64,000 nt of DNA from JBDSGC01 sp046594105 (GTDB lineage: Bacteria; Acidobacteriota; Thermoanaerobaculia; Gp7-AA8): the NCBI GenBank assembly GCA_046594105.1, contig JBKJQB010000195.1, positions 8,261-72,260 of the forward strand, in the 5' to 3' direction. The notes under the pieces are model-generated. The model made no database searches and was not told the DNA's origin. It saw only the letters and a list, made by a program, of their open reading frames with translations. Position 1 is the first letter of the stretch, and each line of letters starts with the position of its first letter. Both the position numbers and the translations under genes were made by a program. Positions 19,604 to 27,781 of this stretch are shown piece after piece.

Positions 19604-20391
19604 TACGGTTTCTGCAGCCGGGACCAGAACTGGTTTGCGTCCGCGAAGGCGGATGCGGGATCGCCTTCCAGAATCTCGCGAGCGAGAGCGGTGATCGCCT
19701 CCAGATGGGGGAGAAGGATCGCCGCATTGGCCTCGAGAACGGGCTTCCAGACTTCCGCGTCGCTGCCGGCCAGTCGCAGGAAGGTGCTCAGGCCGGGACC
19801 GGCGAACGAGGTCAGATCGTCGTCGGGGTTCGCAGGCTGTCGTTGCAGCCAGGCAGCCAGCGCGGTGGACAGCAATTGGGGCAGATGACTGGTCATGGCC
19901 AGAGCGGCGTCGTGCTGAGGCGCCGCAACGAGATGGCTCGAAGCGCCGCACGCGGCGATCATCTCCGCGATGATCGGATCTTCCCGATCCACAAACCAGG
20001 TCGCTCCGCGAAAGAGATCCTCGCGCGCTGCTGCCAGTCCCCGATCTTGCGATCCGGCCAATGGATGACCGGCAATGAAGTTCAGCCCGCGTCGATCCGC
20101 GAGCTCGCGAAGGCGAGACATCACGCTGCCGACGCTGGTCGCCAGCAATCGCTCCGGAACCTGTTCGAGCAGTGTCTGCGCGGCGTCGACCGGCGTGGCC
20201 AGTACCAGAAGATCATGACCGTGCTCGATGCTGTCAACGCGCTCGTCGGCGGCGCCGGCGCGCAGCGCATCGTCCAGCGAAACGTGGGGATCGAGGTAGC
20301 CGACCTGCCAGCCCGCCCGGCGCAGCGCCATGCCGATCGAGCCACCGATGAGCCCGAGGCCGGCGATCAGCGCCCGACGCGCAGAGGGCAT
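19603..20391 (-). CDS. tyrA: prephenate dehydrogenase
   Basis: This 262-residue NAD(P)-dependent enzyme oxidatively decarboxylates prephenate to 4-hydroxyphenylpyruvate in tyrosine synthesis. The N-terminal Rossmann fold begins with IAGLGLIGGSIG (residues 9-20, nucleotide-binding glycine loop). A conserved catalytic region GHPLAGSQDRG (His about 107) and a C-terminal all-helical dimer domain follow. There is no chorismate mutase or ACT domain, so it is a monofunctional short form. The start codon shares one base with the stop of the upstream lipoprotein gene (TGATG), so the two are likely co-translated. The end of the gene touches a cluster of dispersed repeats. Confidence 0.92.
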   Translation of the reverse strand: MPSARRALIAGLGLIGGSIGMALRRAGWQVGYLDPHVSLDDALRAGAADERVDSIEHGHDLLVLATPVDAAQTLLEQVPERLLATSVGSVMSRLRELADRRGLNFIAGHPLAGSQDRGLAAAREDLFRGATWFVDREDPIIAEMIAACGASSHLVAAPQHDAALAMTSHLPQLLSTALAAWLQRQPANPDDDLTSFAGPGLSTFLRLAGSDAEVWKPVLEANAAILLPHLEAITALAREILEGDPASAFADANQFWSRLQKP

Positions 20392-20936
20392 CAGCGACTC
20401 ATCAGGATGATCGTCCGGTCGACGACCTGAGAGGTGGTCACATCAAAGTACGGATGCTGGATGGTCACCCGTGGCCGGTACGGCTTCGGATCGATCTCCG
20501 CGGCCCGGTAGGCGCCGACCGCTTTGGTCACGTCGACCTTCAGCTTGATCTTCTCGGTGACGGAGGCGATGGCTTTGACGTCCGTGCCGAGGTCGCCGGT
20601 GCGGTAGTAGGCAGGGGGCTTGGCTGAGCTGAGGTTGTTCGTGGCGTCGGGGGCGATGGTGTTGAAGCCGTACGACTTCGCGTAAAACTCGGCGACCTTC
20701 TCGACAGGGGCGTCGGTGTCGTAGATGGCCATGGGAGGCACTTCGTCGGTGGGACGTGCGGCGTGCCAGGCCTGCTTGGAGACGTCGGTGAGCGGCGCGA
20801 GGTAGCGCGAGCCGGGATAGATGGTGAAGGAGAACGTTGCCGGTTCGTTGACGGTCTCTTTCTTCTCACCTTTGCAACCGGTGAGGCCGACCGTCAGAAC
20901 GGTCGCAAACAACAGCAGCCATGAGACTTTGCGCAT
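20391..20936 (-). CDS. putative lipoprotein of unknown function, 181 aa
   Basis: The N-terminus MRKVSWLLLFATVLTVGLTGC has a lipobox LTGC with Cys21, so the mature protein should be a lipid-anchored envelope protein. The rest is soluble and mixed alpha/beta, with segments FSFTIYPGSRYLAP, EKVAEFYAKSYGFNTI and VDRTIILMSR. The FYAK...Y segment recalls small domains seen in other bacterial lipoproteins, but I cannot name a family. The start is fixed by the signal sequence. An open extension upstream runs into repeat sequence and is rejected. The stop overlaps the tyrA start by one base, so the pair is an operon even though a functional link is not obvious. Confidence 0.8.
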   Translation of the reverse strand: MRKVSWLLLFATVLTVGLTGCKGEKKETVNEPATFSFTIYPGSRYLAPLTDVSKQAWHAARPTDEVPPMAIYDTDAPVEKVAEFYAKSYGFNTIAPDATNNLSSAKPPAYYRTGDLGTDVKAIASVTEKIKLKVDVTKAVGAYRAAEIDPKPYRPRVTIQHPYFDVTTSQVVDRTIILMSR

Positions 20937-21015
20937 TTCCTGAACTTGCCTCCGCAGGGTTGGATCCGACCGCGAGCCTATCATACGGAGCGCGGCGCTT
21001 CTTCGTCGTGGGGGC

Positions 21016-21066
21016 GGCCGGCACGGCCGGCGGCGCTGGTTGCCCAAGGCTCCGCCAAGATCACGC
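21016..21066. repeat. inverted copy of the CTTGGCGGAGCC dispersed repeat
   Basis: The stretch has GGCCGGCACGGCCGGCGGCG, then TGGTTGCCCAAGGCTCCGCC. The second half is the reverse complement of the elements at 19461-19603. It lies 80 bases upstream of the lipoprotein gene, between it and the 110-residue gene. Confidence 0.8.
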
Positions 21067-21118
21067 CCCAAGACTTTCTGCCGCGCAGGTCCTACGGTTT
21101 TAGACCCCGCGGGAAGGG

Positions 21119-21451
21119 TCAGTTTGCGCTGCTGCGGGACGGGTCGAGATACTCGTGGACCGACATCCCCACGACCTCCTCGAAGCGGTCGCCGTACGAC
21201 CTGATCGTTCCCAGAGGCTCGTCGAGAAAAATGCGCTCCACCCGGAACAGAGGCACGAACATGGTGATGAGGTCGAGGCCGTGCTCGTCATCGCGCGCGA
21301 TCTGGCGCAACCAGTCTTCGAACGAATCGAGATTGATCGCCCGCAGGGTCAATCCGGCTGCGGAAAGCGAAATGAGGATTCCGAAAAATTTCTCTTTCGG
21401 ATTGACCAGATTCACGATCACCACTGCGGAGGGAGCGAATCCTTCGATCAT
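21119..21451 (-). CDS. small conserved-looking protein, 110 aa, unknown
   Basis: A soluble protein of 110 residues with no signal peptide. The N-terminal half looks like a short beta-barrel: SAVVIVNLVNPKEKFFG, then GILISLSAAGLTLRAINL. This G-x-L/I...G-x-x-L-R-x-I pattern resembles Sm-like or LSm-type strands, which is inference only. The C-terminal part is helical (FEDWLRQIARDDEHGLDL, DRFEEVVGMSVHEYLD). The gene starts 17 bases after the epimerase stop, so it is the last gene of a queC-queE-epimerase run. Its position gives no clear functional clue. Confidence 0.72.
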   Translation of the reverse strand: MIEGFAPSAVVIVNLVNPKEKFFGILISLSAAGLTLRAINLDSFEDWLRQIARDDEHGLDLITMFVPLFRVERIFLDEPLGTIRSYGDRFEEVVGMSVHEYLDPSRSSAN

Positions 21452-21468
21452 CGGTCTCCTTCCATCGG

Positions 21469-21870
21469 TCAGCTCTCCTTCTCGCTCAGTTCGATGAGCA
21501 CGCCGTTGCCCGCGGCGGGATGCAGAAAGGCCACCCGGCAGCCGTGGGCGCCCGGCACGGGATGCTCGTTGATCAGACGGAACCCCTTCGCCTGCAGATC
21601 CCGTAGTTGATTCTCCAGATCGGTCACCCGGAAGCAGAGATGGTGGATTCCCTCACCGCGCTTCTCGATGAATTTGGCCACGGAGGAGTCCGGCCTGGTG
21701 GGCTCCAGAAGCTCCAGATTGGAGTCGCCGACGGAAAGGAAAGCGGTGCGGACGCCCTGGCTTTCCACCGTCTCGATGTGGTCGATGGAGAGCCCGAGGG
21801 CGGCGTAGATACTCGCCGCTTCGATCGATCGGACGGCGATGCCGATGTGGTCAAGAGTGGGTTTGGTCAT
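21469..21870 (-). CDS. mce: methylmalonyl-CoA epimerase
   Basis: This 133-residue vicinal-oxygen-chelate protein interconverts (R)- and (S)-methylmalonyl-CoA in propionate or branched-chain amino-acid catabolism. The two glyoxalase-type beta-alpha-beta-beta-beta repeats carry the expected metal ligands: His8 (DHIGIAV), His77 in GIHHLCF, and a C-terminal Glu in VLIELSE. The DSNLELLEP segment lies in the active site. Length matches the family (130-150 residues). It starts 25 bases after queE and ends 17 bases before the next gene. The methylmalonyl-CoA mutase it would serve is not in this window. Confidence 0.92.
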   Translation of the reverse strand: MTKPTLDHIGIAVRSIEAASIYAALGLSIDHIETVESQGVRTAFLSVGDSNLELLEPTRPDSSVAKFIEKRGEGIHHLCFRVTDLENQLRDLQAKGFRLINEHPVPGAHGCRVAFLHPAAGNGVLIELSEKES

Positions 21871-21895
21871 CGCGCCTGGTTCGCCTCCCGCGACT

Positions 21896-22531
21896 CTACA
21901 CTCCTCGGGCGTCCGCTCCCCAGATGTGTTTGTGCAGCTGCGTCTGCAGCCGGGCGGGGAGACGATCTTCCAGGATCCACTCGGCGAGAGGTTTCAGATC
22001 CAGCTCCGCCCAGACGGGTGAGAAGAGCAACGTCCAGCGCTGGAGGGCACGCTCCCGGATCACGGCGCGGGCCCACTCGTAGTCAGCCCGATCGGCCACC
22101 ACGAACTTGATCTCGTCGTGAGGGCGCAGCTCGTCCAGATTGGCCCAGCGATTTTTCTTCGACTCGCCGGAGCCGGGACATTTGATGTCGAGGATGATGC
22201 GGGCCCGAGGATCGACCGGCGTGATGTCGATCGAACCGGACGTCTCGATCAGAACCTGCAGCCCCTCTTCGCAGAGCCGGCGAATCAACTCGAACGCTTC
22301 CGGTTGCGCCAGCGGCTCGCCGCCGGTCACTTCCACCAGAGGGCAGCCGAAGGCGCGGACCGTTTCCAGGACGGCTTCGAGGTCGAGCTTGTCGCCTCCG
22401 GTGAAGGTGTATTCGGAGTCACACCACCGACAACGCAGATTGCATCCAGCCAGACGCACGAAGACGCAGGGCCTTCCGGCGAAGGAGGATTCTCCCTGGA
22501 TGGAGTAGAAGATTTCAGTGACGCGCAGCAT
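21896..22531 (-). CDS. queE: 7-carboxy-7-deazaguanine synthase (radical SAM)
   Basis: This 211-residue radical SAM enzyme converts 6-carboxytetrahydropterin to 7-carboxy-7-deazaguanine in queuosine synthesis. The iron-sulfur motif CNLRCRWC has Cys30, Cys34 and Cys37, one loop residue fewer than the usual CX14CX2C of some members but within the family. The SIQGES segment near the N-terminus and VEVTGGEPL (SAM binding) are characteristic. The C-terminal KFVVADRADYEWA region is also seen in QueE. It lies 58 bases downstream of queC, with which it forms a queuosine operon; other queuosine genes are not in view. Confidence 0.95.
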   Translation of the reverse strand: MLRVTEIFYSIQGESSFAGRPCVFVRLAGCNLRCRWCDSEYTFTGGDKLDLEAVLETVRAFGCPLVEVTGGEPLAQPEAFELIRRLCEEGLQVLIETSGSIDITPVDPRARIILDIKCPGSGESKKNRWANLDELRPHDEIKFVVADRADYEWARAVIRERALQRWTLLFSPVWAELDLKPLAEWILEDRLPARLQTQLHKHIWGADARGV

Positions 22532-22589
22532 GAGCAGGTATCAGAACGCAGAATGCACGGGAGCATTCTCGCTCTTCAGTCCAGAGTGG

Positions 22590-23261
22590 TCAGCTCTGGT
22601 AGGTAGTGGGATCCTCAACGCCTGCTTCTTCGAACCCCCGCCTGCGCAGAATGCAGGAGTCGCAGTGACCGCAGGCGTGGCCCTCGCGGTCGGGGTCGTA
22701 ACAGGAGTGCGTCATGGAGTAGTCGACGCCGAGCTCGACTCCCCTGGCGATGATGGCCGCCTTCGACAGGGTGGCCAGCGGCGCCACGATGGAGGGAACG
22801 CCGCGCTCCAGGCCACTCTTCGTTCCTCGGAGGATGACCTGCTGGAAGGCCTCCAGAAACTCGGGGCGGCAGTCGGGGTATCCGCTGTAGTCGATGGCGT
22901 TGACTCCGATCCAGATCTCGTCAGCGCCGCGCGCTTCAGCAAATCCGAGTGCGACGGAAAGGAAAATCGTGTTGCGTGCGGGAACGTATGTGACCGGGAT
23001 CCCCGGTCGATCCGCGGAGTCTTTGGGGACGGCGGTGTCGCTGGTCAGCGCGCTGCCGCCGAACGGCCGCAGGTCGAGCGGGAAGACGATGTGTTCGGCG
23101 ACCTGCGCGGCGGAGGCGATGCGATTGGCGGCGACCAGTTCGACGGCATGGCGCTGTCCATAGGCGAAGGACAGCGCGTGGCACACCCGTCCCTGGCTTT
23201 GGGCAATGGCCAGGACGGTGGCGGAATCGAGTCCTCCACTGAGCAGGACGACGGCTTTCAT
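22590..23261 (-). CDS. queC: 7-cyano-7-deazaguanine synthase
   Basis: This 223-residue ATP-dependent enzyme makes preQ0 from 7-carboxy-7-deazaguanine and ammonia. The PP-loop SGGLDS is at residues 8-13, followed by the family pattern AYGQRH. The zinc site is visible near the C-terminus as SCYDP...CGHCDSCILRRRGF, with four cysteines. Start at ATG 23261. It is followed by queE after 58 bases. I find no preQ1-riboswitch-like sequence in the upstream gap, though a weak structure could be missed by eye. Confidence 0.96.
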   Translation of the reverse strand: MKAVVLLSGGLDSATVLAIAQSQGRVCHALSFAYGQRHAVELVAANRIASAAQVAEHIVFPLDLRPFGGSALTSDTAVPKDSADRPGIPVTYVPARNTIFLSVALGFAEARGADEIWIGVNAIDYSGYPDCRPEFLEAFQQVILRGTKSGLERGVPSIVAPLATLSKAAIIARGVELGVDYSMTHSCYDPDREGHACGHCDSCILRRRGFEEAGVEDPTTYQS

Positions 23262-23626
23262 GAGGCGGAGTGTAGAGCACAGCCTCAGTGGCGTTCATTT
23301 GAGACCGGATCGGGCATCGCTTCCGACGCCGGAGGCGTCGCAGAGGGTAGCCGGTGTGTCGCCGCAGCGACCACCGGATTAGAAGTCGTAAAAATGACGC
23401 AGCACCCCGGCGGGGCGCCAGAAACTTGTCGGACCGTCCCTCAATTTTCATTACCTCGCAGCAGCTCTGCGGCGCCTCCAGCGTCAAAGGCGTCAACCAC
23501 GAGGAAGGGCCGATATCCGCTTGAGTTGAAGCCATTGGAACAAGTTTCGTGCTACGACGTGCTGCAGCGCCGGCTGTGAGGGCGGGCCGCGCTGCCGCCG
23601 CCCGCCCTCGCGATAGACTCGCCGCC
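23262..23626. other. intergenic region between divergent queC and nucleoside phosphorylase genes
   Basis: This 365-base gap holds promoters for two divergent genes and a REP-like palindrome at 23325-23380. No open frame in it has convincing protein-like composition. The last 90 bases before the phosphorylase gene are GC-rich, with a GGCGGGCC...GGCGGGC-like repeat. I cannot assign a clear -35/-10 pair. Confidence 0.6.
23325..23380. repeat. REP-like palindrome GACGCCGGAGGCGTC plus AGCCGGT/ACCACCGG
   Basis: GACGCCGGAGGCGTC is a perfect 6-base-arm hairpin at 23325-23339. It is followed by GTAGCCGGTGTGTCGCCGC and CAGCGACCACCGGAT, a second imperfect stem-loop. Such two-hairpin units resemble REP elements served by REP-associated transposases. 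No transposase gene lies nearby. Confidence 0.7.
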
Positions 23627-24940
23627 ATGGCCGAGCTCAATGTGTACGAACTTCTGAATCGCAAGCGTCGAGGCGCTCCTCTGGAGCCGCGTGAGATTGA
23701 GTTGTTCATCGAGCAGTACACACGCGGTGGCATCCCCGACTACCAGATGTCGGCTCTACTGATGGCCATCGCCATCAACGGCATGATTACCGAGGAGATG
23801 GCCACGCTCACGCAGGCCATGCTCAAGTCGGGCGAGCAATGGCACATGCGCAACGACTACGATTTCATCGCCGACAAGCACTCCACCGGCGGGGTGGGCG
23901 ACAAGGTGTCTCTGGTGCTCTCTCCCTGGGTGGCAGCCTGCGGCGTGAAGATCGGCATGCTGTCGGGCCGGGGTCTGGGACACACCGGCGGGACGCTGGA
24001 CAAGCTCGAAGCGATTCCGGGATTCAATGCCCGGCTCTCGCGCGAGGACTTCAATCGCTGCATCCGCGAAGCCGGGTGCGTCATCTCCACATCGACCGAA
24101 GGGATTGCTCCCGCGGACAAGAAGATCTACGCGCTGCGCGATGTCACCGGCACCGTCGAATCGCTGCCGCTGATCACCGCTTCGATCATGTCGAAGAAGC
24201 TGGCCATGGGCGCTTCCGCGTTGATCCTCGACGTAAAAACGGGAAGCGGGGCGTTCATGCGCAACTATCAGGATTCCAAGGCGCTGGCCCAGAGCCTCAT
24301 CGCTGCGGCGCACGGTTCCGGAACCCGTGTCGAGGCGCTCATCACCGACATGGACCGCCCCCTGGGCATCGCTGCCGGCAACGCGAACGAGATCGTCGAG
24401 ACCATCGAAGTGTTGAAAGGGAAAGGGCCTGCCCACGTGGAAGAGGTGACGCGCGCGCAGGCGGTGCGGATGCTGGTCATGTCCGGCCAGTTCACCGCAG
24501 AGGCGGCGACCACCGCGCTTGACGAGGCGCTGCGCTCCGGCCGTGCGTTGGAGCAGGCCCGGAAGTGGATCACTGCGCAGGGTGGCAACGTTGCCATCGT
24601 CGACGACTACTCACTGCTTCCTCAACCCGGCAAGACCGTCGAGGTCAAAGCCCCGCAGAGCGGGTTCATCACCGCGATGGATACCTACAAAGCGGGCATG
24701 TTCACCGTCGACCTCGGAGCGGGCCGCAAGAAGGCGGATGACGTGATCGACTACGCGGTCGGAGTGATGTTCGATCGCCGGACGGGAGACGAGGTGAAGG
24801 CGGGCGACGTGATCGCACGCATCCAGCTCGGCAAGTCGCAGCCCGATGCGGAAGAGTTGCGCAAGCGGTTCCTGGCGTTCGTGACGTTCGGCGATGAGCA
24901 ACCGGAAGCGCGGCCACTGATCCATGAGCATCTGACGTAG
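23627..24940 (+). CDS. thymidine/pyrimidine-nucleoside phosphorylase
   Basis: This 437-residue enzyme phosphorolytically cleaves thymidine (or uridine as well) to base and deoxyribose-1-phosphate. The family signature SGRGLGHTGGTLDKLE is complete at about residues 112-127. Other conserved pieces are HSTGGVGDKVSL (phosphate binding) and the KTGSGAFM region. The C-terminal domain with DTYKAGMFTVDLGAGRK is also typical. Length matches bacterial DeoA (440). The ATG at 23627 is chosen because the upstream codons encode a low-complexity Ala/Arg stretch. It is not in an operon with another nucleoside gene here; deoA and pdp cannot be told apart by eye. Confidence 0.95.
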   Translation: MAELNVYELLNRKRRGAPLEPREIELFIEQYTRGGIPDYQMSALLMAIAINGMITEEMATLTQAMLKSGEQWHMRNDYDFIADKHSTGGVGDKVSLVLSPWVAACGVKIGMLSGRGLGHTGGTLDKLEAIPGFNARLSREDFNRCIREAGCVISTSTEGIAPADKKIYALRDVTGTVESLPLITASIMSKKLAMGASALILDVKTGSGAFMRNYQDSKALAQSLIAAAHGSGTRVEALITDMDRPLGIAAGNANEIVETIEVLKGKGPAHVEEVTRAQAVRMLVMSGQFTAEAATTALDEALRSGRALEQARKWITAQGGNVAIVDDYSLLPQPGKTVEVKAPQSGFITAMDTYKAGMFTVDLGAGRKKADDVIDYAVGVMFDRRTGDEVKAGDVIARIQLGKSQPDAEELRKRFLAFVTFGDEQPEARPLIHEHLT

Positions 24941-25318
24941 GGGGAAGTCTTCCAAGAACTCCCGGGTCTTCTGCGCGGTTGCGAGCGCGCCCGATGGTGG
25001 AATCAAGGGGCAGGAAGCTGAGATCTGTCCCCGATCAACCCGCGACAGCGGGCGCAAGACTGTAGCCCCCGGCGCCAGCCGGGGGATTGCGAAACCACAG
25101 TCAGAAACGAGCCCGCGTAGCGGGCGACAGAAGAGCAACGAAGTCCGGCCGCGATCGCACTCCAGACCTGTTCTGCCGCCCGCTACGCGGGCTCGCATGC
25201 GAGGCTCCTCGGTTGTTCCCCCGGCTCGCGCCGGGGGCTACATTCTGGCGCCGGCTACGCCGGCTCTGGATCGCGCGGTTTCTTTCTCTCAGGCGCAGCG
25301 CCGCGCGCTGTCCCTTGC
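24941..25318. other. repeat-filled intergenic region
   Basis: This 378-base gap between convergent genes has no gene. It is largely a long imperfect inverted repeat (arms 25061-25132 and 25171-25242) plus shorter palindromes such as GGCGCCGGCTACGCCGGC near 25248. The convergent 3' ends make a bidirectional terminator function possible. Confidence 0.7.
25061..25242. repeat. long imperfect inverted repeat, about 72-base arms
   Basis: Arm 1 begins TGTAGCCCCCGGCGCCAGCC and ends GAGCCCGCGTAGCGGGCG. Arm 2, in reverse complement, begins TGTAGCCCCCGGCGCGAGCC and ends with the same GAGCCCGCGTAGCGGGCG. The spacer is 38 bases. The arms are each themselves two small palindromes. It could fold as a long hairpin in RNA, or be two elements of one family in opposite orientation. 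Confidence 0.85.
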
Positions 25319-26557
25319 TCAGGAGTCGCCGATCTCGCGCATCTTCCGCAGCCCAGGCGAGGCGCTGGCGATCACTGCCACCACCACCAGCGTCATCACT
25401 CCGCCGAAGATCACCGAGGGGACAGTGCCGAGGAGGCGGGCGGCGAGGCCGGATTCGAAGGCTCCGATCTCGTTCGATGAGCCGATGAAGATCTGATTGA
25501 CTGACGAGACGCGGCCCAGCAGTTCGTGCGGCGTCCGGGTCTGCAGCAGGGTTCCGCGAATGAGCACGCTGACGTTGTCGGCCATCCCGCTGAAGGCGAG
25601 GATTCCGAGTGACAGATAGAAATTGCGGGACAGGGCGAAGGCAATCATCGAGAGTCCGAAGAGGGCCACGGCGCAGAAGAGGGTCACGCCGGCGCGGCGA
25701 AGCGGAGGGCGGTACGCCAGGAACACTCCGATGAGCAGCGACCCTGCTGCGGGCGCGGCCCGGAGCAATCCCAGTCCCTGCGGCCCCGCTCCGAGGAGTC
25801 TGGCGAAGATCGGAAGCAGAGCGGTGGCCCCTCCGAATAGAACCGAGAACAGGTCGAGCGTCATCGCGCTCATGAGGACCGGCTGCGCGAACAGGAATCG
25901 CAGGCCGGTCTTCAAGCTCTCGCTCACGCTGTCGTTCGCAGCGGCGCGCGGCTCGCTCTGGTGGGAGATGAACAGCAGCGCAACGATGGCCGCAGCGAAC
26001 AGCACCAGCACGACGGTGTAGGCCAGCACCGCGCCGCCGAACCCGTAGAGCAGACCGCCCGAGGCCGGCCCGACCACCGCTGCGAATTGCCAGGTGGAGG
26101 TACGCCAGACCACCGCGCTCGCGTAAAGCTCTCTCGGAATCACTTCCGCCGACAACGCGGTCACCGACGGCCGGGTAAAGCTCCTGGCGATGCCGCTGGC
26201 GAAGATGACCGCGTAGATCGGCCAGACATGGCCGGCAGCAAGCATGGAGGGATGCATCGTGAACAGAAGCAGCGCGGCCGCCGACAGGGCGATGCCGATC
26301 GTTCCCAGCAAAGCGATGGCCCGCCGGCTCGCGCGATCCGCCACATGCCCCGCATAAAGGGCAACCGCGATGAACGGCAAGGCTTCGGCCAGGCCGATCA
26401 GACCAAGCGACAAGGGGTCATGGGTGTGCTCGTAAACCTGCCATCCGACGACGACGATCTGCGCCTCGCGCGCGACCGTGCTGGTCCCATAGGCCAGGAT
26501 GAGCCAGCGGAAGTTGCGGATGCGGAGGGGTCCGTATGGATCGTGCGCGCGGCTCAT
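25319..26557 (-). CDS. MFS transporter, EntS/MFS_3-like
   Basis: This 412-residue protein has 12 predicted membrane segments. It belongs with MFS_3/EntS-type exporters: PYGPLRIRNFRWL at the N-terminus, and the loop-2/3 motif AGHVADRASRRAIAL. Central FARPxVTAL is recognisable as FTRPSVTAL and the C-terminal half has LLGRVSSVNQ. Such proteins export siderophores, drugs or other small molecules. The substrate cannot be told here, and no biosynthetic gene is adjacent. It is divergent from asd (104 bases between starts) and ends at a long repeat. Confidence 0.88.
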   Translation of the reverse strand: MSRAHDPYGPLRIRNFRWLILAYGTSTVAREAQIVVVGWQVYEHTHDPLSLGLIGLAEALPFIAVALYAGHVADRASRRAIALLGTIGIALSAAALLLFTMHPSMLAAGHVWPIYAVIFASGIARSFTRPSVTALSAEVIPRELYASAVVWRTSTWQFAAVVGPASGGLLYGFGGAVLAYTVVLVLFAAAIVALLFISHQSEPRAAANDSVSESLKTGLRFLFAQPVLMSAMTLDLFSVLFGGATALLPIFARLLGAGPQGLGLLRAAPAAGSLLIGVFLAYRPPLRRAGVTLFCAVALFGLSMIAFALSRNFYLSLGILAFSGMADNVSVLIRGTLLQTRTPHELLGRVSSVNQIFIGSSNEIGAFESGLAARLLGTVPSVIFGGVMTLVVVAVIASASPGLRKMREIGDS

Positions 26558-26661
26558 CGGAATGAGCGGCGGAGTCTATGCGAGCGCCGAGGTCCAGGTT
26601 TCTCTCCTTGGACTCCCGCTGGTTTGGCCTGAGAATCGATCTTGCAAACGGCTGAGCCAGC

Positions 26662-27765
26662 ATGACGGACACGAAAACACACACCCACCTCCCCACCCGC
26701 GGTTCCTCGCCCGCCCAACGCATCCCGGTCGCAGTTCTCGGAGCGACGGGCTCGGTGGGCCAGCGATTCGTCCAGCTCCTGGAAAATCACCCCTGGTTCG
26801 TTCTGCACGAGGTGGTGGCGTCGGAGCGGAGCGCCGGCAAGTTGTATGCGGATGCCGCAGACTGGCGGCTCGATTCGTTGCTTCCCGACACAGCCGCCGC
26901 GATGAGAGTTCTTGCCCTCGGATCGCCCCTCGAGTCGCGGCTCGTCTTCTCCGGACTGGACTCCTCGGTGGCCGGCGAGGCGGAGGACGACTATGCCGCA
27001 CGCGGTTGCATGGTCCTCTCGAACTCCAAGAATCATCGAATGGATCCCGACGTTCCTCTGCTGATCCCGGAGATCAACGCCGATCACGCGCGCGCCATCG
27101 AGACGCAGCGCAAGCGGCGAGGGGGCACCGGCGCGATTGTGACCAACCCGAACTGCTCGACCATGGGATTGGCCATGGCCATTGCGCCGATCGAGCGGGC
27201 GTACGGAATCGCCCAGCTGCACGTGACCACCATGCAGGCGGTGTCTGGCGCCGGGTACGCAGGCGTGCCCTCGTACGCAATCCTCGACAACGTGATCCCG
27301 TTCATCGACGGCGAGGAATTGAAGATCGAGACAGAGCCGCGCAAGATTCTGGGGTCCTGGGATGGTCAGCGCTTTGTCGATGCGCCTTTCCGCATCTCCG
27401 CGCAGGTCAACCGCGTGCCGGTCATCGATGGACACTTGATGACGATCTCCCTCGGCCTCCGCGACAGCTCGGTGGTGAACTTCGACGGGATTCGCAAAGC
27501 CATCGAGTCGTTTCAGGGCGAGCCGCAGAAACTGGGACTGCCTTCCGCACCGAAGCGTCCGCTGCACTACATCGATCGGCAGGACCGGCCGCAGCCGCGC
27601 CTCGATCGCGATCGGGAGAGTGGAATGAGCGTCTCCATCGGCCGTCTGCGTCCCTGTCCCCTGCTGGACGTACGCATGGTGGCTCTGGTCCACAACACCA
27701 TCCGCGGCGCTGCCGGTGCCGCACTGCTGAATGCCGAGTTGTTGCAAGCGAAGGGACTGCTTTGA
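26662..27765 (+). CDS. asd: aspartate-semialdehyde dehydrogenase
   Basis: This 367-residue NADPH-dependent enzyme reduces aspartyl phosphate to aspartate semialdehyde, the branch point to lysine, threonine and methionine. The N-terminal nucleotide loop VLGATGSVGQRF is at about residues 25-36. The catalytic Cys165 lies in TNPNCSTMG. The segment DGHLMTISLGL and a short C-terminal region resemble the archaeal/fungal-type enzyme rather than the Escherichia coli type. It is first in the lysine cluster, followed 16 bases later by lysC. The N-terminus is about 20 residues longer than needed; GTG or ATG codons inside could also be starts. Confidence 0.95.
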   Translation: MTDTKTHTHLPTRGSSPAQRIPVAVLGATGSVGQRFVQLLENHPWFVLHEVVASERSAGKLYADAADWRLDSLLPDTAAAMRVLALGSPLESRLVFSGLDSSVAGEAEDDYAARGCMVLSNSKNHRMDPDVPLLIPEINADHARAIETQRKRRGGTGAIVTNPNCSTMGLAMAIAPIERAYGIAQLHVTTMQAVSGAGYAGVPSYAILDNVIPFIDGEELKIETEPRKILGSWDGQRFVDAPFRISAQVNRVPVIDGHLMTISLGLRDSSVVNFDGIRKAIESFQGEPQKLGLPSAPKRPLHYIDRQDRPQPRLDRDRESGMSVSIGRLRPCPLLDVRMVALVHNTIRGAAGAALLNAELLQAKGLL

Positions 27766-27781
27766 CGACGGGATCGAAGCG

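Noticed and set aside
23262..23626. preQ1 riboswitch upstream of queC
   Set aside because: No C-rich/A-rich preQ1 aptamer pattern was seen in the leader; the palindrome present looks like a REP element.
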